Assembly: GCF_018998565.1 (NCBI RefSeq)
Contig: NZ_JAHNZO010000001.1
Location: 201,774 to 265,773, forward strand
DNA from: Paenibacillus oleatilyticus
GTDB lineage: Bacteria > Bacillota > Bacilli > Paenibacillales > NBRC-103111
Length of the DNA: 64,000 nt
Reading direction: 5' to 3'
The notes beneath the pieces were generated by a model. It saw nothing but the letters and a program-made list of their open reading frames with translations. It did not search any database and was not told where the DNA came from. Positions within the stretch are counted from its first letter, which is position 1, and each line of letters begins with the position of its first letter. The translations under genes were made by a program, and so were the position numbers. This document shows, in pieces, positions 1-8,858 of the stretch.

Positions 1-646
1 GGAAGCGGCGGAAGCTGGCATCAACGTCGTGGCCGTCACGGACGACGCTTACTTCGGCCTGTTCTTCGAAGATTCGCTGCACGAGTCGCTTGCCGGCCAA
101 TTGGCGGGGCTTCATCCGCGCGTGCTGTCGGTCAAGATTGACGGCGCAACGAAGGAAGAATACGTGTGGGGTTTCCGCGTCGGTTTCATTACGTACGTCG
201 GACAAAGCGATGCGACGCTGGCGGCTTTGGAGCAAAAAACGATCGGCATTATCCGCGGAACGATTTCCAGCGGCCCGCATCCGTCCCAAACGTTCGTGCT
301 GCATGCGCTGCAATCGCCGGACTTCAAAGCCCAGAAGCAGGAGAAGTTCGACATTATGAAAGGCCGCGCCAACCGTGTCAAAGCGCTGCTGGATACCGGC
401 AAATTCGATCAGGTTTGGGACTACTACCCGTTCAACTCCGGCTACTTCATGTGCCTGAAGCTGAAGACGGTCGACGCCGAAACGCTGCGCCTGCACCTGC
501 TCGACAAGTACGGCGTCGGGACGATCGCCCTCGGCGAAACCGATCTCCGCGTCGCCTTCTCCTGCATTGAGGAAGCGAATATCGACGAGCTGTTCGAAAC
601 GATCTACCAAGGCGTTCTGGATCTCCAGAATGTTGCCGCGAAATAA
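1..646 (+). CDS. PLP-dependent class I/II aminotransferase (3' part)
   Basis: This is the C-terminal 214 residues or so of a fold-type I aminotransferase; the gene starts before the window and the reading frame is open from base 2. The run ATKEEYVWGFRVG matches the PLP-lysine block of the family (catalytic Lys, then G-x-R-x-G). Later residues (FNSGYFMCLKL, TDLRVAFSC) fit the small C-terminal domain, where a conserved Arg binds the substrate carboxylate. It would be cytoplasmic and transfer amino groups between an amino acid and a 2-oxo acid. Substrate specificity cannot be read from this part. It ends with TAA and is followed by two hairpins and then a terminator. Confidence 0.85.
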   Translation, partial: EAAEAGINVVAVTDDAYFGLFFEDSLHESLAGQLAGLHPRVLSVKIDGATKEEYVWGFRVGFITYVGQSDATLAALEQKTIGIIRGTISSGPHPSQTFVLHALQSPDFKAQKQEKFDIMKGRANRVKALLDTGKFDQVWDYYPFNSGYFMCLKLKTVDAETLRLHLLDKYGVGTIALGETDLRVAFSCIEEANIDELFETIYQGVLDLQNVAAK

Positions 647-760
647 GAAAAGCTTCTTATCGAAGCCTATTCGAGGAAGATACATTCGTGTTTTAGAGGA
701 AGCTTTTCTTGCGATATAGAATTCAATCAGCTCCGCTGATAGCTTATAAATTCTATATCT
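645..760. repeat. Two adjacent inverted repeats downstream of the aminotransferase
   Basis: Bases 645-656 (AAGAAAAGCTTC) are the exact reverse complement of 699-710, with 42 bases between. Immediately after, 713-723 (GATATAGAATT) is the exact reverse complement of 749-759, and inside it ATCAGC-TCC-GCTGAT forms a second small hairpin. Neither has a proper T-tract, so they are not plain terminators. They could be a dispersed palindromic repeat or RNA processing and stability structures. Confidence 0.6.
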
Positions 761-776
761 AAAAAACGAAATCCGT

Positions 777-812
777 AAAAGCCGGGGTTCGCAAGAGCCA
801 CCGGCTTTTTTT
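777..812 (+). terminator. Rho-independent terminator
   Basis: AAAAGCCGG and CCGGCTTTTTTT form a stem with a short loop and a T7 tail. It closes transcription from the aminotransferase gene before the promoter of the antiporter operon. Confidence 0.85.
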
Positions 813-816
813 GCAT

Positions 817-846
817 TTGCAGTCGACCGAAAATGAATGTTACAAT
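817..846 (+). promoter_or_regulatory. Sigma-A type promoter of the antiporter operon
   Basis: TTGCAG (817-822), an 18-base spacer and TACAAT (841-846) lie about 55 bases before the first start codon of the operon. Confidence 0.5.
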
Positions 847-901
847 AAACCTACGTTAACACCTCGGTTAAGTGAGATTTTGTCCGAAAGGAGGAATGTG
901 G

Positions 902-1267
902 ATGACAGCATGCCGACATAAGCACCCTCTTCATGTCCTTTTCGTGCTGCTAACCGGTCTGTTCCTCACGTTCTCCTGGTTCATCCCGATTGCCGAAGCG
1001 GAAAATCCGCCGCTCACGCGCTCGATGACGATGGGCCAATCGGGCGCCTCCCACGTTGTCTCCACCGCTTCCCGTCAGCAGACGGACAACGACATGCACA
1101 CGCCTGTGTCAGGCATGCCGTATCTCCGTTCGGGAGCGATCCGATTTCCCATACCTGCCTTCATCTTGGAGCGGCGCTCCGACCGTTCCATCTTCCTCCT
1201 GCTCAAGCAACAGCTCCTGATGCCCTTAAAATTTACGGTGATTACGTACCTCGCTCCCCAAGTTTGA
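902..1267 (+). CDS. Small secreted or membrane-anchored protein ahead of the K+/H+ antiporter genes
   Basis: 121 residues. The ATG at 902 has AAAGGAGG (887-894) at ideal spacing, so the two upstream in-frame ATG codons are unlikely starts. The N-terminus has a hydrophobic run (HVLFVLLTGLFLTFSW) ending in AEAEN, which looks like a signal peptide with a cleavable site. The rest has no motif I recognise; there is a hydrophobic stretch near the C-terminus. It is first in an apparent operon with a KhtT-like and a KhtU-like gene. In Bacillus subtilis a small third gene (khtS) also precedes khtTU, so a similar accessory role is possible, but I see no clear sequence likeness. Confidence 0.55.
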   Translation: MTACRHKHPLHVLFVLLTGLFLTFSWFIPIAEAENPPLTRSMTMGQSGASHVVSTASRQQTDNDMHTPVSGMPYLRSGAIRFPIPAFILERRSDRSIFLLLKQQLLMPLKFTVITYLAPQV

Positions 1268-1322
1268 TCGTTTACGGGCTCCGGCAGCCGGACCCGCAAT
1301 TCAAAACTTGGGAGGAGATTCC

Positions 1323-1820
1323 ATGACAGACATCCGAGAGTCCGATCTTCCGGGAATCGGACGAAAATTTCAACTGCACGCACGCGGAGGCGATAAACTG
1401 GTCGTGGTCGTCCACGACGACGGAAGAAGAGAGCTGTATCATTTTGATCCGGACGATCCGGATGAGACCGTCTCCACGGTAACGCTGGACGACGACGAGG
1501 CAAGAATGATGGCCGGTATTATCGGCGGGATGAGCTATCGGCCCAAATCGCTCGAAACGATGGAAGTGGCGCTGGACGCTTTGGTCGTGGAATGGTTTAA
1601 GATCGAGGCCGGCGCAGGCAGCGTCGGGCAGACGATCGGCGGGCTGAACGTCCGCAAGCAAACGGGAGCGACGATCATCGCCGTTGCCGAGAAAAATCAT
1701 ACGCACTGCATTAATCCGGGCGCGGAGTACCGGCTTAACGCGGATTCGACGCTCGTCGTCGCAGGAGAACGCAAGCAATTGAAGGCGCTGAAGGAGCTCC
1801 TTCAGCAAGGGAGCCTGTAG
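1323..1820 (+). CDS. khtT: KhtT-like regulatory subunit of a K+/H+ antiporter (TrkA-C domain)
   Basis: 165 residues, the same size as B. subtilis KhtT. ATG 1323 follows GGGAGGAG; an in-frame GTG-type start at 1308 lacks such a site. The N-terminal part (about 1-75) is a small acidic/beta region. The C-terminal part (about 80-165; EWFKIEAGAGSVGQTIGG and TLVVAGERKQLKAL) is a typical RCK_C/TrkA-C ligand-binding fold. In B. subtilis KhtT sits on the cytoplasmic face of KhtU and gates K+ efflux. The next gene starts 3 bases after the stop, which supports a two-subunit complex. Confidence 0.85.
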   Translation: MTDIRESDLPGIGRKFQLHARGGDKLVVVVHDDGRRELYHFDPDDPDETVSTVTLDDDEARMMAGIIGGMSYRPKSLETMEVALDALVVEWFKIEAGAGSVGQTIGGLNVRKQTGATIIAVAEKNHTHCINPGAEYRLNADSTLVVAGERKQLKALKELLQQGSL

Positions 1821-1823
1821 CCT

Positions 1824-3065
1824 ATGGAGCACATCGTTCTAGAGATCGGGCTGGCGATTTGTCTCATTGCCGCTGCGGGCTGGCTTTCTACGAAGCTGCG
1901 ATTTTCCGTCGTTCCGTTTTACATTTTGATCGGGATGGCGGTCGGCCCCCATGCGCCGAAGTTCGGGGCATTCGATTTCCGCTTCATCGACAGCGCTCCG
2001 CTGATCGAATTTATGGGCCGCCTCGGGGTGCTGTTCCTGCTCTTTTATCTCGGACTGGAATTTTCGGTCGGCCGGCTGATCAAGTCCGGGCGCTCCATCG
2101 CGGTCGGGGGCACGATCTATATCGCGATTAATTTCACGCTCGGGTTGCTGTTCGGCTGGCTCTCCGGATTCCCGCTGAACGAGACGCTGGTCATTGCCGG
2201 CATTACGACGATTTCCTCCAGCGCGATCGTCGCCAAAGTGCTCGTCGATCTGAAACGGACGGCCAATGCCGAGACGGAAATGATTCTGGGCATCATCATG
2301 TTCGAAGACGTGTTTCTGGCCGTCTATATCTCCATCCTGTCCGGACTGCTGCTAAGTGGAGCCACATCGGTAGGAGGCATTATCCTGTCCGCGCTCCTCT
2401 CGCTCGGCTTCATGCTCGTCTTCCTGATCGTCGGGCGCAAAGCGGTGCCTTGGCTGAACCGCTTCCTGAATATCCGGTCCAACGAAGTATTTCTGCTGTT
2501 CGTCTTCGGATTTTTGACGGTCGTTGCGGGCTTCTCCGAAACGATTCATGTCGCGGAAGCGATCGGGGCGCTGCTCGTCGGACTCGTACTGGCCGAGACC
2601 GAGCACAGACACCGGATCGAGAAGCTGATTCTTCCGTTCCGGGATTTCTTCGGGGCGCTCTTCTTCTTCAGCTTCGGCTTGACCATCGATCCACTCACGC
2701 TCGGCGGCGCCGTTTGGCTCTCCTTGGGAGCGGTGCTGCTGACGCTCATCGGCAATTACGTGGCGGGAATGCTGGCCGGGCGAAGCGCCGGGCTATCCCC
2801 GAAAGCCTCGTCCAACATCGGGCTGACGATCGTCTCCCGGGGCGAGTTCTCCATCATTATGGCCAATCTCGGCAAAGCCGGCGGACTGCTGACCGTCCTG
2901 CAGCCGTTCGCCGCGCTGTACGTGTTGATTTTGGCGATTCTCGGACCGCTGCTGACGAAGGAATCGAAGCTCGTGTACGGCATGCTGAATCGTTGGTTTA
3001 AATTCGATACAACGGCAGCTGCGCCGCCGGACCGCTCCAAGGCGCAGGAAAACCATCCGGTCTGA
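1824..3065 (+). CDS. khtU: KhtU-like cation:proton antiporter, CPA2 family
   Basis: 413 residues with 12 or so hydrophobic membrane segments spread over residues 1-395 and a short polar tail. It has the look of the Na+/H+-exchanger domain of CPA2 antiporters (FYLGLEFS, TTISSSAIVAKVL, MIVFEDV-like MFEDVFLAVY). It would exchange cytoplasmic K+ (or Na+) for protons across the membrane, under control of the KhtT-like protein encoded just upstream. The gene starts with ATG 3 bases after khtT and ends just before a strong bidirectional terminator. Confidence 0.88.
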   Translation: MEHIVLEIGLAICLIAAAGWLSTKLRFSVVPFYILIGMAVGPHAPKFGAFDFRFIDSAPLIEFMGRLGVLFLLFYLGLEFSVGRLIKSGRSIAVGGTIYIAINFTLGLLFGWLSGFPLNETLVIAGITTISSSAIVAKVLVDLKRTANAETEMILGIIMFEDVFLAVYISILSGLLLSGATSVGGIILSALLSLGFMLVFLIVGRKAVPWLNRFLNIRSNEVFLLFVFGFLTVVAGFSETIHVAEAIGALLVGLVLAETEHRHRIEKLILPFRDFFGALFFFSFGLTIDPLTLGGAVWLSLGAVLLTLIGNYVAGMLAGRSAGLSPKASSNIGLTIVSRGEFSIIMANLGKAGGLLTVLQPFAALYVLILAILGPLLTKESKLVYGMLNRWFKFDTTAAAPPDRSKAQENHPV

Positions 3066-3071
3066 CGACGC

Positions 3072-3125
3072 AAACAAGCCTGACGTAAGGGGTCGCTCCC
3101 TTTTCGTCAGGCTTGTTTATTTTTC
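3072..3125. terminator. Bidirectional terminator between khtU and ilvA
   Basis: AACAAGCCTGACG (3073-3085) pairs with CGTCAGGCTTGTT (3105-3117), with T- and A-rich flanks on both sides, serving two convergent genes. Confidence 0.85.
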
Positions 3126-3126
3126 C

Positions 3127-4380
3127 TTAGATCAACAAATTAAACAAGTTCGGGTCCTTATTAATCTCACTGAACCGCAGCCCTCGCTGCTCCATCCGTT
3201 CGATCAGCGGACCGTAATCGTCCTTGTGCTTGAGCTCGATGCCGACAAGCGCAGGACCGTTTTCTTTGCTTGTTTTCTTCGTATATTCGAACCGCGTAAT
3301 ATCGTCGGTCGGTCCGAGCACGTATTCGAGAAACTCCCGCAAAGCGCCTGCGCGCTGCGGAAAATTGACGATGAAGTAATGCTTCAGGCCCTCGTAGATG
3401 AGCGACCGCTCCTTGATTTCCTGCATCCGGTCGATGTCGTTGTTGCCGCCGCTGATGACGCACACGACATTTTTGCCGGCGATCTCCTCGCGGTAAAATT
3501 CCAACGCCGACACCGACAGCGCTCCCGCTGGCTCCGCCACGATGGCGTTCTCGTTGTACAGCTCGAGAATCGTCGTGCACACTTTGCCTTCCGGCACGAC
3601 GATGATATCGTCGAGGAACTCGCGGCAGATGTCGTACGTCAGCTCGCCGACCCGCTTGACCGCCGTGCCGTCGACGAATTTGTCGATCTCGCCGAGCGTG
3701 ACGATCTCGCCCGAATCGACCGATTGCCGCATCGAAGGCGCTCCGGTCGTCTCCACGCCGACGACCCGGGTGGACGGGCTGACGCCCTTAATATATGTGC
3801 TCATGCCGGCAATGAGTCCGCCGCCGCCGATCCCGGCGAATACGTAGTCGACCGGCCCCTGCATGTCGTTCATCAGTTCCAGGCCGACGGTGCCCTGCCC
3901 GGCAATGACCTTCGGATGATCGAACGGGTGAACGAACGACAACCCTTCGCGTTCCCCGTAATCCAGCGCTTCCCGCAGCGAATCGTCGAAGGTGTCCCCG
4001 CTCAGCACGACGTCGACGAACGGTCCGCCGAACAGCTTGACCTGCGATATTTTTTGCCGCGGCGTTGTCGTCGGCATGAAGATTTTGCCCGGAATTTGCA
4101 GCGCTTTGCAGGAATAAGCCACGCCTTGGGCATGGTTGCCGGCGCTGGCGCAGACGACGCCTTTGCGCAGCTTGTCTTCCGGCAGGCTGCGGATCATATT
4201 GTAGGCGCCGCGAATTTTGAACGAGCGGACCACCTGCAAGTCCTCCCGCTTCAAAAACACGTTGCAGCCGTATTTTTCAGATAAAATGAAATTTTTTTGC
4301 AAGGGAGTCTGATATACGACGTCCTTCAGCAGATGGCTGGCGACGAGAATATCCTCTAGTTTGATATGCTGTGCGGTCAT
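3127..4380 (-). CDS. ilvA: Threonine dehydratase (threonine ammonia-lyase), biosynthetic
   Basis: 417 residues. It deaminates threonine to 2-oxobutyrate, the first step of isoleucine synthesis. The PLP lysine is in SFKIRGA (Lys about 55), the cofactor phosphate loop is seen as GGGGL, and SGGNND (about residue 306) is the second conserved cofactor loop. Residues about 335-417 form one ACT-like regulatory domain, the short Firmicutes arrangement rather than the double domain of E. coli IlvA. ATG 4380 follows GGAGG; the longer in-frame extension upstream is not coding. It is a single gene with its own promoter. Confidence 0.93.
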   Translation of the reverse strand: MTAQHIKLEDILVASHLLKDVVYQTPLQKNFILSEKYGCNVFLKREDLQVVRSFKIRGAYNMIRSLPEDKLRKGVVCASAGNHAQGVAYSCKALQIPGKIFMPTTTPRQKISQVKLFGGPFVDVVLSGDTFDDSLREALDYGEREGLSFVHPFDHPKVIAGQGTVGLELMNDMQGPVDYVFAGIGGGGLIAGMSTYIKGVSPSTRVVGVETTGAPSMRQSVDSGEIVTLGEIDKFVDGTAVKRVGELTYDICREFLDDIIVVPEGKVCTTILELYNENAIVAEPAGALSVSALEFYREEIAGKNVVCVISGGNNDIDRMQEIKERSLIYEGLKHYFIVNFPQRAGALREFLEYVLGPTDDITRFEYTKKTSKENGPALVGIELKHKDDYGPLIERMEQRGLRFSEINKDPNLFNLLI

Positions 4381-4453
4381 AATTGCTTTTCCTCCAACCC
4401 GGTGTACGTAAGTCTCGCGCCCGGCAGTACGGGCTTGCTCGCAATTTCTCCTA

Positions 4454-4481
4454 ATTATACACCGTTCGGCGCATCTGTCCA
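4454..4481 (-). promoter_or_regulatory. Promoter of ilvA
   Basis: On the minus strand TGGACA (4476-4481), a 16-base spacer and TATAAT (4454-4459) lie about 75 bases before the ilvA start. I see no T-box fold in the short leader. Confidence 0.6.
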
Positions 4482-4613
4482 TCCCTTATGTCCAATTGCC
4501 AGGATAACCCGCCGCTGATGTTGCAAAGCGCTGAATGATCGGGTACGATGGCGGTATCGGGGCATGAACTCCACGCTTTTATATGAAACCATTTCATAAT
4601 ATTGGAGAAATTT

Positions 4614-5456
4614 ATGAAAATAACGACGCTAATCGAAAATTTGAAGAATGATTCACAAGATTTAATCAATGAATCCGGCTTATCGCTTTACATAGAACAA
4701 GATAACAAACGCATCCTGTTTGATACTGGAAAAACCGGCAGCTTTATTGCGAATGCAAAGAAACTGGGAATTCGTTTGGAGGATGTTGATGCCGTAGTCC
4801 TTTCTCATGGTCATCATGATCATGGCGGAGGTCTTCTGCCGTTCTTTAAGGTAAACAACAAAGCCAAAGTCTATATGAAAAGAAAAGCTTCAGGAGATTA
4901 TTATTTTCATATCCTAGGTTTTAGCAAAAACATTGGCATCGATAAAAAAGTATTCGAGGAGTATTCCAACCGAATTGCTTATATTGATCGTTTTACCGAA
5001 ATCATGAATGACATTTATATTATTACAGACATCGAGGAGCATGATTTGACCCCGAAGGGAAATAAATATTTATTTGCCCAAGAAGGGAATAAGCGGGTTC
5101 GAGATCAATTCGAGCATGAGCTCATGATGGTGATCAAGGAGCAAGACGGGATCAGCCTATTTACAGGATGTTCCCACAAAGGCACTCCCAATATGATACG
5201 AGCCGCCAGAACTATTTTCCCTAGTCTAGATATTAAAGCCGTGATTGGCGGCTTTCATCTCATGACGATACCGATGCTAACTTCATTCAGCGCTTCCCAG
5301 GAAGAGATTCAAGTGATTGCCCAGATGATCATCGACGAAAATATCCAAAAAGTATATACCGGGCATTGCACAGGGGTAAAAGCTTACAAAAAATTAAAAC
5401 AGATTTTAGGTTCCAAAATCGAGTATATTCGAACAGGATCGCAGATCCACGTTTAA
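4614..5456 (+). CDS. MBL-fold metallo-hydrolase
   Basis: 280 residues, starting at ATG 4614 after GGAG; a TTG at 4602 overlaps that site and is less likely. The metal motif SHGHHDHGG is at residues 64-72, with later metal ligands plausible in GCSHKG (about 183-188), GGFH (about 210) and YTGHCTG (near 250). This order is that of the MBL subfamily near the dihydropterin/methanopterin-type beta-lactamase-fold enzymes often named after 7,8-dihydropterin-6-methyl-4-aminobenzene phosphate synthase. The true substrate is unknown. Codon use is clearly AT-rich compared with genes on both sides, which suggests recent acquisition. It stands alone between two terminators. Confidence 0.85.
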   Translation: MKITTLIENLKNDSQDLINESGLSLYIEQDNKRILFDTGKTGSFIANAKKLGIRLEDVDAVVLSHGHHDHGGGLLPFFKVNNKAKVYMKRKASGDYYFHILGFSKNIGIDKKVFEEYSNRIAYIDRFTEIMNDIYIITDIEEHDLTPKGNKYLFAQEGNKRVRDQFEHELMMVIKEQDGISLFTGCSHKGTPNMIRAARTIFPSLDIKAVIGGFHLMTIPMLTSFSASQEEIQVIAQMIIDENIQKVYTGHCTGVKAYKKLKQILGSKIEYIRTGSQIHV

Positions 5457-5508
5457 AAAACGGACCTTCCGGCAGACATCTGACATGGCTGCGGAAGGTC
5501 CGTTTCCC
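5455..5508. terminator. Bidirectional terminator
   Basis: AAACGGACCTTCC (5458-5470) pairs with GGAAGGTCCGTTT (5493-5505). It serves the MBL gene and the converging SLH gene. Confidence 0.85.
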
Positions 5509-5545
5509 GTTGCAATTCTAACCTTTTTTAATCGTTCTCTCTCAT

Positions 5546-6787
5546 TTATCGAATGATGATGGTGTGGACGAGTTGGTTTTTGCCTCTCAGCTCCAAGGTA
5601 CGTCCTGCGGTCAGCTGGCTGACGTCGCCGGAAATGTAAACCTCGGAAGCGATCGAGTAGACCGCCGTTTGCACGCCGCCGCCGTTCACGTTTTGGTTAA
5701 TCGAAACGGTGGCGAGTCCGCCTTTGGAGTTCAGCGTGTAGCTGTTCAGCGTTCCCGTTACCGTGAAGTCCGTTTGCTGCTGCGGATCGTTCGTCGTGTT
5801 CAACACTTCGACGTAGATCGCTTTGCCGCCGTACGTGCGGATCAGCACCTGATCGCCCGTACGCAGGTCGCCGGGAGCTACGCGGGAGCCGCTGCGGAAT
5901 ACGAATACGTTCGAATCCAGCTCGACGTTCAGCACCTCGTTGTTTTGCAATTTAACCGGCAGCAGGTTGTTGTTCAGCGTTCCGTTCACCGTGCCTTTCA
6001 CCGATGCGCGGTCCGGCAGCTGGCTGCCCGTACGATCCAGCAGCGCGGCAAGCTCGGCGCGGGTAACCGGTTTGTTCGGACGGAACGTGTTATCCTCGTA
6101 CCCGTCGATCAAGTTTTTCTCGATCGCCACGGCCACGTAGCCTACGGAGCCGGCGGAAATTTTGTCGGCATCGCGGAACGGAAGCTTGGCGTTCATTTTC
6201 GCTTTGGCTTCGTTCTGCAGCTTCATCGCTTTGACCAGCAGCGTTGTCGCCCACAGGCGGTCCGCTTCTTTTTCCGGCTGGATCATGTCGTCCGTCTCAG
6301 TGAACAAGTCGTTTTGCAGTGCGACGGAAACGTAGCCGGTCGCCCACGGATATTTTTGCTTTAATTTGTCCGCATCCTTGAAGTTCAGGTTAGCCGCTTT
6401 CGCATCGGCCGATTCGGCTTGATCGCGCAGCCCCATCAAGCGGACCGCAGCGGTAATCGCCTCGATGCGGGAGATTGTTTTGCGCGGCTGGAACGTGCCG
6501 TCCTCGTAGCCTTCGAATACGCGCTTGGAAGCGAGAGAAGCGATGTAACGCTGCGCCCATTCCACGTCCTTGCCCTTCAGATCGTCAAACGTCAGCTTAA
6601 TATTGATATTAACATCTTTGTCAAAGTCCACTTTTTTCTCAATCTTGTCGCGGTTATCCCGGTCACGGTCTTTGTCCTTGTCATGACCTTTGCCTTTGCC
6701 GTCGGCGAAAGCCGCGGTCGATCCGCCCAGCACCATCGCCAGGGTCAATCCGGAAATTACTGTCTTCTTGAACGCTTTGCTCATCAT
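5546..6787 (-). CDS. Secreted S-layer-homology (SLH) domain protein
   Basis: 413 residues if the ATG at 6787 is used; the ATG at 6784 is equally good or better placed after AAAGGAGA. Residues 1-29 are a signal peptide (AAFADG). A very polar K/D/R/H-rich linker follows to about 50. Three SLH-like repeats come next (about 70-125, 145-195 and 205-260; EGYEDGTFQP and DGYEDNTFRPNKPVTRAEL are hallmark turns). Residues about 265-413 are beta-rich, built of two related halves. SLH modules normally bind pyruvylated secondary wall polymer, so the protein should be non-covalently attached to the cell wall. No enzyme motif is visible; the C-terminal role is unknown. Confidence 0.85.
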   Translation of the reverse strand: MMSKAFKKTVISGLTLAMVLGGSTAAFADGKGKGHDKDKDRDRDNRDKIEKKVDFDKDVNINIKLTFDDLKGKDVEWAQRYIASLASKRVFEGYEDGTFQPRKTISRIEAITAAVRLMGLRDQAESADAKAANLNFKDADKLKQKYPWATGYVSVALQNDLFTETDDMIQPEKEADRLWATTLLVKAMKLQNEAKAKMNAKLPFRDADKISAGSVGYVAVAIEKNLIDGYEDNTFRPNKPVTRAELAALLDRTGSQLPDRASVKGTVNGTLNNNLLPVKLQNNEVLNVELDSNVFVFRSGSRVAPGDLRTGDQVLIRTYGGKAIYVEVLNTTNDPQQQTDFTVTGTLNSYTLNSKGGLATVSINQNVNGGGVQTAVYSIASEVYISGDVSQLTAGRTLELRGKNQLVHTIIIR

Positions 6788-7120
6788 TCATTCTCCTTTG
6801 CCGAGTAGGTTGAACCGCAGGCCGGCTCCTGACGAACACACGGACAGCACAAGGCCTGTCGCCTCGAATAGCGGAGGAGTCCGTCGCCCGTCGATTTCGC
6901 GAGCAGCTGCGATATATGATATGAGTATGAAAAGAAGATGTTTCAGAACCTTCGCGAAGAGTTCCTTGATCACTTACACCGTTCGCCCTCCAGAAAATGT
7001 TTAGGGGGGTCACTTTAGATCGTCTGCCAAAAATGTTAAACTTATCTGCATACCCCCGGGATTGTCCGTTTTTGGACCCCTTCCCGGCTTCAACCATAAA
7101 TGAGAGATAAGGAGAGAGAG
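6788..7120. other. Divergent intergenic region, no gene seen
   Basis: This holds the divergent start regions of the SLH gene and the FAD oxidoreductase gene. An imperfect palindrome with a perfect core CTTCGCGAAG lies at 6950-6959. I could not settle on a convincing promoter pair, and no RNA gene is evident. Confidence 0.4.
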
Positions 7121-8743
7121 ATGAAACTTAGCGGCAAAAAGCTGACGGTTGTTCTGGCCCTGGTGGCCTTGGTCGCCCTGGCTGCGGTCTATACGTTCCT
7201 GCAGCGGAGCGCGCCGGACAAGCCGTCTCCGAACCCAACGGCAACGGCAGGCAAAGACGATTCGAACGGCGGCAAGAGCACAACCGCCTCCAAGACGGAC
7301 AACAAACTACCCGACACCCCGACGGAGCAGACGGATATCGTCGTGATCGGCAGCGAGCTGGAAGGGCTCTATTTGGCCCGCGCCGCGGCGGACGAAGGAT
7401 TGAAGGTCAAAATATTGGACCCGCGCAATGCATTCGGCGGCCAAGTGCTGCAGGGAGAGATGCTGTTCCTGGACGAAACCCGCGACGATCAGCACCGGCT
7501 GCTTGTCCAAGGCCGGGCCAAGGAGCTGTTCGACGGCTTCCGCAACGGCAAAATCCGCAAGCTGAAGGAATTCGAGCAATATTTTGACAAGCTGAAAAAG
7601 GATATCCCCGTCGAGCAAGGGATCAAGATCGAGAGCATTGAGCAAAATCCCGGCCAATTCGGCGGGCAGGTATTAAACGGTATCGTCTACACGACCAAGG
7701 ACGGCCAGAAGAAGCGGATCGCCGCCTCCTATTGGGTGGAAAACACCGATTACGCCGCAATGGTCAGCAAGCTTCAGGCGACCCGGATGCCGGGCCTGGA
7801 GAAGTTCTATGGGCAAAATAACATCGAGTATATGAGCTCCGGCATGATGATGAAGTTCAAAAACGTCGATTGGGCGAAATTCCAGCAAAGCTTCAACAAT
7901 ATGCCGAAGGAAGAGCGTAGCGCCAAATTCGGCTGGGGCTCGGTGGACAACAGCTTCGCCATCAGCCTCTCGGGCATGACGAGCAAGTACAAGCCGACGA
8001 ACGACCGCGTGTTTCTGCGCGGGCTGAATGCGGTGAGCCAGCGGGACGGCGAAGTGATCATCAACGCTTTCCTGATCTATACGGTCGATCCGTCGGACGA
8101 CAAATCGGTAGCCGATGCGATGGAGCTCGGGAAGAAAGAAATCCCTCTGATCCTGAACCATTTCCGCAAAAGCTTGCCCGGCTGGGAGAAAGCGGAGCTG
8201 AACGGGTTCCCGAACTACCTGTACATACGCGAATACAACCATTACGAGACGGACTATGTACTGAAGCCTTCGGACATGCTCGGGGCGAAAATGTTCTGGG
8301 ACAACGTGAGCATCGGCGGCTACCCGCTCGATCTGCAGGGCACCAGCGCGAACAAATGGGGTATCGAGATGGGCCGTCCGGACAAATACGGGATGCCGCT
8401 GCGCAGCTTCCTGCTCAAAAATTACGACAACGTCATTATGGCCGGCAAAAACGTCGGCGCCTCCGCCATCGCTTACGGCAGCGCGCGCATTCAGCCGAAT
8501 ACGAGCCTGGCGGCCGAATCGATCGGCGTCATTCTGGGGCAAATTCAAGGCAAGAAGAAGCTTCGCGAGCTGAAGGAAGCCGACATGCCGCAGCTTCAGC
8601 AGTATCTGGCCTCGAAGTATAACATCAAGCTGACCGGCGTCACCGGCACCAACAAGCTGGCCGGCTGGTCGGCCGACGAAATCGCCAAGCTCGATACCGG
8701 CGAGATCGTTTATGCGTCTTATGTGAAAACGCGCAAAAAATAA
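7121..8743 (+). CDS. Membrane-anchored FAD-dependent oxidoreductase
   Basis: 540 residues. ATG 7121 follows TAAGGAGAG; the upstream in-frame ATG lacks a site. Residues about 8-27 form one hydrophobic segment (LTVVLALVALVALAAVY) that would act as an uncleaved anchor, with a Ser/Thr/Pro/Asn-rich spacer to about 65. A Rossmann-type dinucleotide fold begins at about 72 (IVVIGSELEGLYLARAA, acidic residue after LKVKILD). The block near the end (NVIMAGKNVGASAIAYGSARIQPN) is typical of the FAD_oxidored family. So it is a flavoprotein on the outer face of the membrane; the substrate is unknown. It is monocistronic with a good terminator. Confidence 0.82.
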   Translation: MKLSGKKLTVVLALVALVALAAVYTFLQRSAPDKPSPNPTATAGKDDSNGGKSTTASKTDNKLPDTPTEQTDIVVIGSELEGLYLARAAADEGLKVKILDPRNAFGGQVLQGEMLFLDETRDDQHRLLVQGRAKELFDGFRNGKIRKLKEFEQYFDKLKKDIPVEQGIKIESIEQNPGQFGGQVLNGIVYTTKDGQKKRIAASYWVENTDYAAMVSKLQATRMPGLEKFYGQNNIEYMSSGMMMKFKNVDWAKFQQSFNNMPKEERSAKFGWGSVDNSFAISLSGMTSKYKPTNDRVFLRGLNAVSQRDGEVIINAFLIYTVDPSDDKSVADAMELGKKEIPLILNHFRKSLPGWEKAELNGFPNYLYIREYNHYETDYVLKPSDMLGAKMFWDNVSIGGYPLDLQGTSANKWGIEMGRPDKYGMPLRSFLLKNYDNVIMAGKNVGASAIAYGSARIQPNTSLAAESIGVILGQIQGKKKLRELKEADMPQLQQYLASKYNIKLTGVTGTNKLAGWSADEIAKLDTGEIVYASYVKTRKK

Positions 8744-8748
8744 CAAGC

Positions 8749-8795
8749 AAGCCCTCCTTCGCCGGATCACGCGTCCGGTTGCGGGAGGGCTTTTT
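8749..8795 (+). terminator. Rho-independent terminator
   Basis: AAGCCCTCC (8749-8757) pairs with GGAGGGC (8784-8790), followed by T5. Confidence 0.85.
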
Positions 8796-8822
8796 CGTGT
8801 GGCGGCCATGCGCCTCCACCTT

Positions 8823-8851
8823 TTGACACATCAGGCAAAACGGAGTACAAT
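8823..8851 (+). promoter_or_regulatory. Promoter of the MarR/efflux operon
   Basis: A consensus TTGACA (8823-8828), an exact 17-base spacer and TACAAT (8846-8851). Confidence 0.85.
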
Positions 8852-8858
8852 GTTTTAG

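Noticed and set aside
3226..4284. 352-codon plus-strand frame over ilvA
   Set aside because: It is the antisense shadow of a fully conserved threonine dehydratase in GC-rich sequence.
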